Part shown: piece after piece, positions 22,008 through 34,749 of the stretch
How the letters are laid out: every line of letters starts with the position of its first letter
Position numbering within the stretch: the stretch's first letter is position 1
Source: Kondoa malvinella
Lineage: Eukaryota; Basidiomycota; Agaricostilbomycetes; Agaricostilbales; Kondoaceae
Assembly: GCA_039545315.1 (NCBI GenBank)
Contig: BCIM01000002.1
Location: 399,369-463,368 of the forward strand
Reading direction: 5' to 3'
DNA length: 64,000 nt
Notes under the pieces: generated by a model
Told to the model about the DNA's origin: nothing
Seen by the model: only the letters and a program-made list of their open reading frames with translations
Database searches by the model: none
Translations under genes and position numbers: made by a program

Positions 22008-25000
22008 TCACCGGTGCAGTACGACTGTTGTTAACTTACGTCCACTCTGTGCCGACTGTGCTGGCGTCGTAGGGCGCTGCGGTCCGTGCGGGTGTGTTGG
22101 TGCAAGAGGATCGCCAGATGCTACGGGCACTCTCTGGGAAGCCGGAGATTGACTTCGTGTCGGAGGTCTTGATGAGCGTACTGTTGGCGCTTGCGGATGG
22201 AAAGTGGCAGCCATTGGTGATGGTTGCCATGCGGGACGACCTGGAGCTGGCTGAGAGGCAGTAGTCTGGAATAAATTAGTCGAAGCAAGGAGATAAGCAT
22301 GTATGGCATACAGAAGCAGAGGCTGTGATGTGTGTTCTTCAGCGAGAAGCTGACGTGTGATCATTTGGACTAATGAAAGAATGGATCCACCTACTGCATG
22401 CCTGGGAGCATCTGCTTTGACGAGCTAGCTGCTGCCATCGACTGCATCAATAAGGCTAATAAGGCTAGGTAAATGCGCGGGCAGGCTTACGAGTCGGGTC
22501 AGCTAGTAACATGGCTTGGCCGTATCCAATTTTCTGCCACAATTTCGCCAGCAGATCTAGTACGCAGTCAGCGTTACACCAATCTTATGAGACCATAGAG
22601 TGTACACGCAGACGTAGCATAAGAGTACCAGTGTAACATGCCAGGAGCGAATACCTCTTGGGCTAGCTGGTCTAACTGCTCGTGCCAAACTTTAGCTTCG
22701 ACTGTTCGCTTTGCAGGTCGCGAAATGGAGGTCCAGTGCGACAGCGCATACGGCCAAGCGAATATGCGACGTAGAATGAAGTCTAGAAGCAGAGGAGTGC
22801 CTGATGGTGAGATACAGACCTGTTGAATGTATACAGATAGGCCATGTACGAGCTTGGCAATGGCTTTGAGTGATACGGCTGGCTCTGCCTTGATCTTCAG
22901 CTTTCGCGAGTCTTTAATAAGGAGATCGATCTTGGTCAGAAACTTCTGAGTATCGATCTCCAAGCTCTGTAGAGGCCGTTTTGATATGATTGAAATCACC
23001 TGAAGATTAGTTTTCAGCTATCAAGACGGCAAACGTTAGCACCCTGCTCTTACATTTGGAGACATTGTATTGTTTGTAAGCACTGGAATGGAGCCTAGTT
23101 GTGCTCGTTAGCCTTTGAACCAGAATAGCCTTGTACATGCGCCTTACCTGGATATTTAGTTTTCCACTGCTGGTACACAGCGCTTTGATTGAGGTATCCT
23201 TTTTCCCCATTCTTCAAAAGACTGGGAGAGCACCAGGTTCTCTCCAGTTCCTCCGCTTCTTTGCGAGCGCAATAAGCAGCATCGCGCAGATCAAAGTCTA
23301 TTTCGACATTATCATGTTCAGCATATAGCGATCGACGAATTCGGAGAGCGACATACACTTGACTAGACCTGGCATCTCGACTACTCGCTTTGTCGCTAGC
23401 TTGACCTGCTCCAACACTGATCCGCTTCAGGTTTATAATGGAGGTCAGAGGGGTTGAGTCTACCTGAGCTTTGCCCTTTCTCGGCCAAGACCTCGGCTAT
23501 CCAATTGGCCTGCTCCGAACGAGCTCTGCTCTTAAGTAGCTCGACTAGCAAGGTGCTGTTCGCGCGTTCCTGCTGCAACCGGCTCTGCTCCAGCACCTTC
23601 GCCGCTTCCGCCTTTGCTTTCGCTTGCGTCGTCTTGAGTGTCTCCCTGCTGCGGAGCTGTTCTTGTCGTTCTCGCTCTTGAGCTTCTTCTTTGATCAATT
23701 CCTCCTGTTTTTGCTTCCGAAAGTGCTCTTCCTGTGCCTTTGCTGCGGGTGTTGGCATGGCTGAGGGCTGGACTTGCGTCTTCGTTGATGAAGTACCACC
23801 TGAATACCACTCAACAGTTATAGAGACTGTTGGAAAGCCGAGTGCTCACCTTGAGCGGAAGCTCCTGTCTTGGTCTTGAGACTGTTTTCCGCCGACTTCA
23901 GGCATTGCTGCAACCTGGCTACGGGCGTAGGATGAGCTTTACTGATCGGCAGACAGAATGTATTTACCCTCGGACGACTCGCCAGAATACGACGAGTGGC
24001 TTGCGGCTGGTACATCCTTCCCGAAAAGCTGAGAATCTATCTGGCGAATGTCGTTGGCCAAAGTAGGCTCTTTCTTTACAATGTCTTGCTCCAAAAGAGT
24101 ATGCAGATTGGTTTGGATTGCGCGATCGGCCCAGTGAGTCTTGAACTCCGACCATGACAGTAAATGTTTTCTGGCTTCGTCCAGCTGCGCACGCGTGAAT
24201 CCACTGGTACTTTCGAACAGCGTAACCCATGCGTGCATGCGAGCACACTGCAATAGAGAAAGATACAGAATGACAGACACTTCGTGATCGTTGAATAGAG
24301 GCCAAGGTGAGCTCGCGAGGACAGTTACTGTAAGGGCACGCAGGTGCCTAACTTTTGCCAGAGCGCTTGAGAGAGTTGGATTCTTGTCGATGTAGTCCTG
24401 TACTGTTAGTCTTTTCGTTAGCAGAGTTATATGTCAGGTGTGCAAAACTAACACCCAAGATGTAAACGTGCTTCTATGCACCGATTGATGCCGATTAGAG
24501 TATCAACATGATGTTCTGAGGCTGTAGGCTGGCTACGAATCGTCCATTCAAGAAAGCGTAAGCGCCAGAGTTTGTGCAATATGTCACAGACTTTTGAAAG
24601 CATTTCGATCCGAGCGGTGAAGGGATGGCCAAGGCGCTGCATTGCTGAATTTCAGCAGAACTCCACCAGCAGAGCCAAGCAGCCCGTACTTTAGCAGACT
24701 TGATTGCGATCAAGTGGTCTCTCACTTGGTCAGCAGTTTGCGACAAGGTGTTCCGAGTGCTTTCGACGGCCTGTTCTCGCAGTAAAAGGTATCTTCGATA
24801 ATAGTCGAGCGATTGACCATAGTCGGGAAGGAGTTTCAACTCTAGTTCAAGAGCTCCAATGTCTTCCTGGCGAATACTATTAAGCTTCGTCCGCCAAAAA
24901 TCAGGGACAGGGCCTTTATCGCCCGCGATAAGGAGCCGGGCGCTTGCAAGGTCAACTTGAACGGCTTTGACGGCTTGAACAGTTCCCTTGTAGAAACTTT

Positions 25001-25213
25001 GTAGTTCATCGTCCTGTAAAGTTACGGATGATTAATGAGCGCTCGAATACAGATCGCGCCACCGACCTTGGGAAGTTTATAGCCTGGGTAGGTGCGCCTT
25101 GGTCCGATTGAGTCATACTCTGCTCTAACTTCTTTACCTGCTTGAAGAGCTTCGCAGAGCGCGTGAAGCTTGGCTTCCACAGATTGTACAGTATGCATTG
25201 AAGAAGAAGTCAT
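22008..25213 (-). CDS. Gene B: paralogue of gene A, helical multi-module protein
   Basis: Multi-exon gene starting MTSSSMHTVQSVEAKLHALC. It shares the recurring module with gene A: VILYLSLLQCARMHAW, then LLSWSEFKTHW, then IRQIDSQLFG. Further down come SLKAIAKLVHGLSVYIQQ, then ALSHWTSISR, then LDQLAQEVF. Between modules lies a highly charged coiled coil (EEHFRKQKQEELIKEEAQER, then QAKAKAEAAKVLEQ) near 23500-23750. The C-terminus is a long disordered Pro/Ser/Gln tail (PGRPAWQPSP, SRPPTRSQSPAS). No signal peptide, membrane segment or catalytic motif is visible. The terminal exon could extend a little beyond 22008. The function is unknown, and a scaffold-like role is only a guess from the helices and coiled coil. 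Confidence 0.65.
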
Positions 25214-25789
25214 CTGACTTGTTATGGCGGCGAAGAAAGAACGAGGGACTTGAACCTGTGAAGATAATAATAGAGATGGACAATTAGTTGTAAGACTGAT
25301 CGTGGTCGAACGGCATCTAGGCAGAGAGCGAAATGTCGGTTGAAGCGGCAAGCTCGAAGGCTGCTTCTCGCGAGCAAGTACAAAGGAGACTCGGGAAATA
25401 GCAGCGTCACTGTACAACGATGCGCAAGCGACATCGCAGAGAGTCCGAACGAGCAATGAGCTAGGCGATAAAGGCCCTCAACTTGAGAGGAAAGTTGGTG
25501 AAGCCAGAATACGAAGACACGGTTGCCGACACACGAATACATCGACGACTGATAGTGACGCATAGAGCTCTTGAAGCATGAGAATGGAGGAGAGTGAGGT
25601 TAAAGTCATGACAAGAGCGGCTCAGGTTCGTTACTGCAGAGTCAATGTGACGGTAAAAGCGGCCCGCCTGCACACTGCACCTGCTGTACTGAATTGGCAA
25701 CGAGCTTATATGGCAGCTCTAGCAGGATTAAGAAAGACGCACGGCTGTATGCTATCGACCTGCTATTTTGCCAATTCGACGTCTGTTGA

Positions 25790-26976
<1,187 letters not shown>

Positions 26977-27320
26977 ATGGATCAAGGTGTATACAGAGGA
27001 ATGCATGTCGTGTTTGGTGTCATCTTCTGTCCTACCTGCGTTCCAACTTGCTCCGATGCTGTCCTAGATTGTTCAGCTCGGCTGCTATAGTGCTTTGATC
27101 TCTGTCGTCTCTATGCCTTCCTTGCTCATTAACACTAACGGTCAAACGGCTTCTCAATCAGTATAACGGTGGAGTGGCATTTGCATCTATCCACCAGCAG
27201 CCGCCCGCTCGATGTGTCTACTGTCGGTTGCCGTTACATGCTTACTGACCAAGTCCTCATAATACCCTCCACTCAACCCAGCTTTTGCTCTATCTTCCAC
27301 ATTGAATGCTGCATCCAACG
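26977..27320. other. Gene-free stretch between convergent genes
   Basis: 3' flanks of the NDUFV2 gene and the Rieske-DUF455 gene, which converge here. No motif or RNA gene was recognised. Confidence 0.4.
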
Positions 27321-28898
27321 TCAACCTATGCTATCTGGTGAGAAAGGAAGCGTACGCGGTTTCAAACTCCCGTGAAAATGCGCTTTCACTTCATCCCTGA
27401 ACGTCTGGATCGGATCAACGGGCGGTGTTTGGTTCGCGCATAGGAAAGTATGCCATTTATGACCTGCCATGACGTGTGTAATCCTAACCGAATGTTTAAG
27501 ATCGAGGTTAGGGGAAAGAGGGGAAAAGACAGACTCGTCACAGTGGATCGTTGTAAGAGCAGCGGCGGATTCGAGGTCGCCTGCTGCTTTTACGCGAGCG
27601 ATTTGGGTAGGATTGACGTCTAGACCTCGAGCTTCGTGGACCTGTTTGGTTAGTAAGAGGATGCATCGATTGAGATAAGTGCCGCGTATACCATGTGGAT
27701 TACTGTTGATGTTAGCTTGGGTACAATGGTGCATGAATAGAGCTTACTGCATAATCTCGATATCAGAGAATGCGACGTATCCCTCGCTGACTATATCCAA
27801 GACATCAGCAACATCGCAAAACGCAACACATGACCTACCTGCCACAGTCCCGAATGTATTGGCAAAGCCCCAAACTCACTACCCAAAGCAACCAAGCGCT
27901 CACTCAACAATGTAAAATGTTTCGCTTCATCTTCCGCAACCTTCAAGAAATCGCTAAAGAAACCCAAAGGTAAACTTTTCCCATTCACTTTAGTCCCTGC
28001 GAATCTGGAAATAATGTCCAAAGCAAGATCTATGGCGTATTGTTCAATGTTGGCTAAAGAATGAAGTAAAGCGATTCTTGAACGGAGTGAACCGCCTTTT
28101 CCTCTTTTACCTGATTGACTAGGTGCTATTTGGTTCAGGGAGGAAAGACGGGCTGGTTCGTCTGGTGGTGGAGTGTTGCCTATTTTGGTAAGTTGACCGG
28201 TACGGAAGAGGTGTGAGAGACGTCGGGTGAGAGAAACTTTTAAGTCTGGTTGGGGAGTGAGCATTCTGACATAGGTGTGAGTGAGCGATTCATAGGGAGG
28301 GAAGGAAGGATACGAACATGAGGCGAACCCAGGCTGTTAGTGTATCGGGTTCTTCAGCTTCGGAAAGGGACAGCGAGTCTAGAGTGGGAATGGAAGCAGT
28401 AGCGAATGCTTCAGATACTGGTCGGACATTCAATAGAGTGTGCGGCTGTTCCATATCGAGGTAGACCGAGTCTTCTTCTACTGTAACAGGCCAGGTGCAT
28501 GCTGTCATGCCTGTGCTGCTTTGTCCAGCTGCACAAATTGAGCAAGTTGACGATAGCTGGGAATCTCGTTGGCTCACTTGTGAGGGAAAAGTCGTATTGA
28601 TGATAAGGACAAAGGGCATAGACATCGCCAGACTCTTCTATTTCTACTTCAGCCGTTTCCATGTTGGCTCCTACTAGATCAACGCTTCAACACACGAGCC
28701 GCTTCAAAGTGATAATAAGAGCAGACAATGAGGACATTCTTGTACGATAGAATAGAACCGATCAAGCGATCCACCCTCGCCAGCGAAACGGAATAGCACC
28801 ACTGAGAGATATTCATCGTTGTCTTTTCCTCGCAGGGTCAAGACATGTCGTAAGGAATGCTGCAAGTCTTGCGAGGAGCCAATGCAGAGCTTGAACAT
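27321..28898 (-). CDS. Rieske [2Fe-2S] domain fused to a DUF455 ferritin-like domain
   Basis: The N-terminal part reads MFKLCIGSSQDLQHSL, then across a 52-nt intron QECPHLGANMETAEV (C-x-H) and YALCPYHQYDFSL (C-x2-H). These are the two Cys-His pairs of a Rieske cluster. The C-terminal part is a DUF455 ferritin-like helical domain: LLHSLANIEQYAIDLALDII, DFLKVAEDEAKHFTLLSERL, LGSEFGALPIHSGLWQ, KQVHEARGLDVNPTQIARVK and, after an intron, ITHVMAGHKWHTFLC. The Glu and His residues expected of a di-metal site are present (ANIEQ, EDEAKH, HEARGLD, DEITHV). DUF455 proteins relate to di-iron oxygenases, so an electron-transfer-coupled di-iron enzyme is a reasonable inference, but the substrate is unknown. 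The final residues after FHGSLKPRT are uncertain. Confidence 0.8.
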
Positions 28899-29258
28899 AT
28901 CAAAGATAGGCTATCGTACTATCGGGGATTGGGTGACTGTTGATGGTAAACTGCCATCACATAATTTGCATGATTCGGCCTTTTTTGCATGTCCAGCGTG
29001 CTCCTAGCCTGTTGTACCTATCTATGGCCTCTATGTAAGCAGAACGGCTCGGCTACAGACGAAGTCGTTGTCGATCCTCCCGTTCGCGACCGGCAATGAT
29101 GCCGTTTGCCTTCTTGCGCCTTCTTGTTTGGATGGAATATTCGTGTTCTCTTCTCGTTTAGACCAGCCCTTTTTTCCGTTCCGACCGACTCTCACCCGAC
29201 ACGCTCCAACAGGAGCATTCCACGCCTTCTCCAGGCCAAAACAACAATACAACCAAGA
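28899..29258. other. Divergent promoter region
   Basis: About 360 bp separate the start codons of the minus-strand Rieske-DUF455 gene and the plus-strand lipase-like gene. It holds pyrimidine-rich stretches before 29259 and no convincing reading frame. Confidence 0.4.
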
Positions 29259-31323
29259 ATGATACCCTCTGCATTAGTCGTTGGCGCTTTGGTCGCTTCT
29301 CTCACTTTTGCACAAGATACAACTACTACAGACTGGTCACAACCACAAGAAAGCGTGACAGATTGGTCCCAGCCTGAGGAAAACACTTGGACTCAAGCGG
29401 CAGCACCAGCGCAAGAAACGACGGATTGGAATACTTGGCAACCTGCTGCTCCTTCACCTGCTGCTCCATCCGCACCCTCACCTGTAGCCCCTGCTCCTGC
29501 CGCTCCTGCACCTCCTGCACCAGCTGCACCAGCAGAACATAATCCTTGGGTGTATGTTTGTGTCGTCATGCACATGAGGGCCTTTTCTTATCTTCAAATA
29601 GTGGAGTGGGCTCGGCAGCAGTCATTTGGCACACTCGCTATCATGGAAGTAAGCTATCCAAAAGGCCCAACATGGCTCGCGTCTCATGATTATTAGTTCT
29701 GGCCATGTCGGCTTATGGCGACTATAAATCGAAATGCCCAGACTTCTTTACTGCAGATACCTTACAACAGCAATACCCAGGTAACACCAACCAGCCTTAT
29801 GAAGTCGTGGATGAATGGTCCAACGTCGGTTCATACAACCAGAGCGGCTACAGTGTTCGTGTCCCGGAAATGAACAGTGAGTCTACTTCTCCCTCTCTAT
29901 TGTCCTGCTCTTATCAGTTGCACAGAAATCCTAATGGGTACGTCCATTTCGACAAAACACGCATCGTGTGTTCAGATCTGGATTGGCGTACAGTCTTCAA
30001 AGGCAACTACGGTTGGCAAGAATACAATGCTACTTTGATTCCTTTCCTCGGTATCGGTTGTGACGAGACGTGCAAAGTTCATGCTGGAGCGTATGAAGCT
30101 TGGCAAGAAGTCAAGAACCACACGAATGATATGGCGAGGATCAAAGAGACTCAGCAGGTGCGCTTGGACCTTCCTATATTCATATCCGTGGATTTATGGT
30201 GGTTTGGTGGTACAGGATTTGGTTTGGTCTGCTGCTGGACATGGATTTGGAGGCATGGTCAGTTCCGTCGTCCTTTGTGCTTGCTTTCAGCTAAAGGAGC
30301 TATGTAAATGACAGGTCGCGCAAGTAGCAGCCCTAGATCTCAAATACCGCACCTTTGCATTCTCCGTCCAATCATTCGGTGCGACTTTCACTTACACTAC
30401 TCATTTAGAACAGGCTAACGCTCACATAGGTTCACCGGCCGTCTTCAACCCTGCCACAGCAGCAGTCTTCAATGGATTGTTCGAGACCGATGCCAGTCAA
30501 AGAACAGTCGCGAATGATGATTCGGTCCCTACTATGCTTCCCTTGGGAATGGGAGAGATGAATTATACTTTCGTGCGCCTTGATTTTGACTATTGCTGTT
30601 CTCAGCTGATGGGAACTCGGGGCACAGGTCAACACTGGTATTCATACGTTTGGTACTAGTCCAATGTACGGACAAGGTCAGTCGCCGTATCATAGCTTTC
30701 CGTGTGGAATGCTCAATGCCATGCCGAACAGACTTTGAAGTTTGCGAAGGATGTATGTCTATAAAGCGATAGATCTTTGCGACCCGCTGATGTTGTGCAT
30801 ATAGGGAACATGGACCCAAGGTGTCTAGGAGGAAACTCTGAAACAGATCACGTCAGTGTTGCGTCTCTAGCTTTCGAAATGTCTGATTGCTTGTTTCGCC
30901 ACCGACAGTACTTCTACGTAAGCTAGGCTCTCTGTATCATCTACTAGACTTACAGAGTGACAGTTCACCGACCTGGGCGATTGCGGAGGGCACTACACTG
31001 ACACATACGACCAAGCTTTGAACTCGAGGTTGCTAAACTCTGAAAGTGCCGCGTTGGTTTCCCTTTTCATTGTGCTGAAACCTCAGCTTATTTTCAGCGG
31101 AACCAACAGATACGCCGCTACCGCCTCGGAACCTCTAGGCGAGCCCGAAACGGCCTACACAACCGCTCCAGAACCTTCCACCAGCGAACTACCCACCGCC
31201 TCAGCCAATGCATCAGCCATCGCCAACGCCGCTGCTGCCTCGGCAGAACCATCAGAAGACTCTTCAGCTCAATCATTGGGAATCAGTGCTTTAGCTTTCG
31301 TCGCGTTGTTGGCTTTCGTTTAA
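29259..31323 (+). CDS. GPI-anchored class 3 lipase-like protein lacking the nucleophile serine
   Basis: The start MIPSALVVGALVASLTFAQ is a signal peptide, followed by Trp/Gln/Thr repeats (TTDWSQPQES) and an Ala-Pro linker. The alpha/beta-hydrolase part reads MSAYGDYKSKCPDFFTADTL, VFKGNYGWQEYNATL and KVHAGAYEAWQEVK. The nucleophile elbow then reads AAGHGFGGMVAQVAALDLKY, where active lipases have GHSLGG. SFGSPAVFN, the Asp segment NDDSVP and a His in NTGIHTFG follow in family order, so Asp and His candidates remain but Ser is Gly. The C-terminus (ASANASAIANAAAAS, then LGISALAFVALLAFV) is a GPI-anchor signal. One intron junction near 29650-29705 did not resolve by GT-AG rules. The protein is likely cell-wall or membrane displayed, and either inactive or altered. 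Confidence 0.75.
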
Positions 31324-31482
31324 AAGGGATTCACAAAGGTTATGATTCTATTACCCAGCATATACGTCTTATTTAGATACGCCAATACCAATTCGTTATT
31401 AGACCTTGCTGAGCTGATGTAGTGGCGCGTCTTTGCGTGCATGACGAAGTTTCGCGAGAGTGAGAATTGGACGACGAAAGAC

Positions 31483-34400
31483 ATGTCGTGTCCTCATTTG
31501 AGCTCTGTCACTTTGACCAAGCCTATCTATTCTACTACTGTTCATCGCGAGGTATGCCCTGGTGTTGTCGAGACATGGGACTCTGGTGCTCATGTTGCTT
31601 CGTTTAGGAATGCACGCAATGCTTTGATGATCAAGTCAGTGGAAGCCAGACACTCTCAGTATATACTGATGGGTTCGGCCTCTCTTGACAGGACGGAACA
31701 GAAGGAATTGACGTCTGCTTGAAATGCTTCAACGCAGGATGTCCACGACTACACTCAAGCCTACACGCAGAGAAACTAGGGGACGCTCATGCTTTGACAG
31801 TCAACATCAAGCGACGCAGGAAACCTGTCGAGAAGCGTCAAAGGGAGGGTGAACCGCCTGCTAAGAAGTTGGCTATTCGTGAAGAGGTGTCAGAGGCTGA
31901 GAAGTATGACTGGGAAACGAGCGTCAAGTGTTTGGCTTGTCAGGAAGGCGGTAAGGTGCTTGAAGAAGGGAAGGAAAAGGTCCGTGTATGAGTCCATTAG
32001 CTGTTCGCAGCTTACTTGGTTCGCACACATGGACAGACGGATCCTATTGTTCAAGCTATCCTTTCGTCTACTTCTTCGGCTCATAAATCAGAAGTGAAAG
32101 CTTGGGAAGAAGAGATTACTTCCTGTGATCATATCACAAAATTGAATCAGGTAGCTCCCTTCAAGCTCGAACCATCAGGTCAGTGATCAATCTATTACGC
32201 GACGTTGTTGCTTAGTGGAGTGATGGTTGTCAGGCATGGCAACTTGCTCGAAATGCGACCTGAAAACGAATCTCTGGCTCTGCCTGACATGCGGCGCGCT
32301 CGGCTGCGGTCGACAGCAATTCGGTGGCATAGGCGGGAATGGACATGCTCTTTCTCATTCAGATGAGACGGGCCATGGAGTGGCCGTCAAGCTTGGAACA
32401 GTCGAGCCTGAGGGTACAGCTGGTCAGTCTGGCGGAGCAGAATTGAGTCTTAAACTCATCGTGTTCTTCTGTGGTTTGACAGACATTTACTGCTACACTT
32501 GCAACGATGCCAGAATAGATCCTCACCTCGCTAAGCATTTGGGCAACTTTGGCATCGAAGTTTCGGAACAGACAAAGACTGAAAAGTCAATGACTGAATT
32601 GGTCAGTTTGAGATGGGCTCTGCTCAGTCTACCTACTGATTCGTCTATGTCTATTTGACAGCAAGTGGAACAAAACCTCAAGTTTGATTTTGCCATGACT
32701 GGTGAAGATGGCAAAGAGCTCGAACCACTTTTCGGTCCTGGCTTGACTGGTCTGCGCAATCTAGGTAACAGGTCCGTCCGGACCTCTGATGCATGTCTGA
32801 ATGCTGAAGTATTTGTGGGTGGACAGCTGTTACATGGCTTCCGTCCTTCAGGCACTTTTCTCGCTCCCCTCCTTTGTCAAACGCTACTACGCCTCCGCCG
32901 ATGCTCAATCACACGCTTTTCTCTGCACCTCTCTAGACCCTTCTACATGCCTCGACTGTCAGATGATCAAAATCGGCGACGGTCTGCTATCGGGTCGTTA
33001 TGCCGTACCTCGTGCACCTAACGAAGACGATGCTCAATTCTCTCCGCCACCCGAAGCTGAAGCGCGAAATGATCCACAAGTCGCTTTCCAGCAAGGTGTC
33101 AAGCCCATCATGTTCAAGACCCTGATAGGGAAAAATCATGAAGAGTTCAAGACTATGAGACAACAAGATGCGGATGAGTTCTTGAAGCATGTGTTCCAGA
33201 CTCTTGAGCGTGGACAAGGTGGAGAAGCTGTAGAAGGATTCAAGTTCGGGATGGAAACGAGGTTGCAGTGCACTGAATGCAAAGGTGTAAGGTATAGGAC
33301 TGAAGAGCAGGATTCTTTGAGTGTGCCTGTGCCGACGAGGGAGGTGCCCAAGATGGAAGTGGACGGAAAAGAAGGCAAGACGGCGTATGAGCCTGTGAAG
33401 CTGGAAGAGTGTTTGGGCATCCTCACGGGCGAGCAGGATCTGGAGTACAAGTGTCCGACGTGCCAGAAAGATGTCAAGGCTGTTCAGTGAGTACTGATCT
33501 CGCCTTTGCTGTAAAGCAATGGATTTGTTGATCTTTACCGCAGGTCAACAAAGTTCTCGACTTTCCCTGATACGCTCGCGATACATGCAAGGCGGTTCAA
33601 GCTCATGGGTTGGGTCCCTCAAAAAGTTGGTATGTCATAGAGCGCTCTTTGTCCGACTTGATGCTGACATTTTGTACAGATGTTCCGATTCAGATCCACG
33701 ACCAGTCATTATCGCTGGATCTGTTCAAGAGCGCAGGCAAGCTAGAAGGCGAAACTGAACTAGCGGAAAGTGCTGAAGGTGCGTCGAGACCATGCTTGCG
33801 AGTTCCGAGCGCTAAGCATATTGCTATTCTTCGCACAGAAAACAAGCCAGCTTTGCCAGAGTTTAATGCTGCAGCTGTGGCTCAACTCGAAGGAATGGGT
33901 TTCCCAATTGTTCGATGTCAAAAGGCGCTGCTAGCTACTGGCAACTCGGATCCGGAAGCTGCTATGAATTGGCTGTTTAGTCACATGGAAGATTCAGGCG
34001 AGCGCAGGTTATCTCGCGCTTGGAAGACGTGCTGACGCTTTAGCAGACATCGACGAGCCAATACAAGCCTCGGCTGTGCCAGCAGCATCGGCTGGCGGAG
34101 ATGTACCACCAGAACAAATCAGCATGATTGTTGATATGGGTTTCAGCCCAGCTCAAGCTAGAAAGGCTTTGCGAGAAACAGTCAGTCAGTCTTCCTTTGT
34201 GGACCAGCAGAGCTGATGCCTACCTCAGAGCGGGTCTGTCGAGCGCTCAATCGAATGGCTCTTTTCGCATCCAGATGATCAAGGCGAAGATGTGGCTGCT
34301 TCGGATGTATCGCCCGCGGTTGCAAAGCCTATTGGCGGTTCAGCAGATCTACCGGCTCAGTACCGCCTAAAGTCATTTATCTCGCATAAAGGCCCTTCAG

Positions 34401-34607
34401 TACACTCTGGTCACTACGTTGCGCATGTCCGCACAGATGAAGGTTGGGTGCTCTTCAACGATGAAAAGGTATGTGAGCGCTGTCATACTCGCGAAGCTGG
34501 CTCATCTATATCGGCAGGTGGTAAAAGCTGAGGGAGGAGCTCAAAGTGCTTCGGCATTGAGTCCGCAAGCTTACTTGTACATTTTCGAGAGGATGAAGGC
34601 AGAATAG
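31483..34607 (+). CDS. UBP14: Ubiquitin carboxyl-terminal hydrolase UBP14/USP5 (isopeptidase T)
   Basis: Long spliced gene with the full USP5 order. The N-terminal variant zinc finger (CLKCFNAGCPRLHSSLHAEK) is followed by the ZnF-UBP (MATCSKCDLKTNLWLCLTCG, LGCGRQQFGG, NGHALSH, YCYTCND). The catalytic Cys box LRNLGNSCYMASVLQALFSL is split by an intron inside the Ser codon. The USP fold carries Zn ligands CTECKGVRY and CPTCQKD. Two UBA domains follow (LEGMGFPIVRCQKALLATGN and ISMIVDMGFSPAQARKAL), then the His box SGHYVAHVRTDEGWVLFNDE. The enzyme disassembles free polyubiquitin chains for the ubiquitin-proteasome system. An upstream in-frame ATG at 31441 would add 14 residues; MSCPHLSS at 31483 is preferred because family members begin close to the zinc finger. 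Confidence 0.93.
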
Positions 34608-34749
34608 ACTTCAGCGAGACAAATGAAATTGTAAAGCTGCACACAAGAAGAGCCAGATGTGATTGATTGATGATACATTGGAAGCAAGTCCGTCTAAGCA
34701 TTTACAGGGCAAATTAAGAGTACATGTACAAGGTTCTTCTTTCCCTTGA

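Noticed and set aside
29106..29258. N-terminal extension of the lipase-like protein
   Set aside because: The upstream in-frame sequence would place the signal peptide inside the protein; the ATG at 29259 gives a proper leader.
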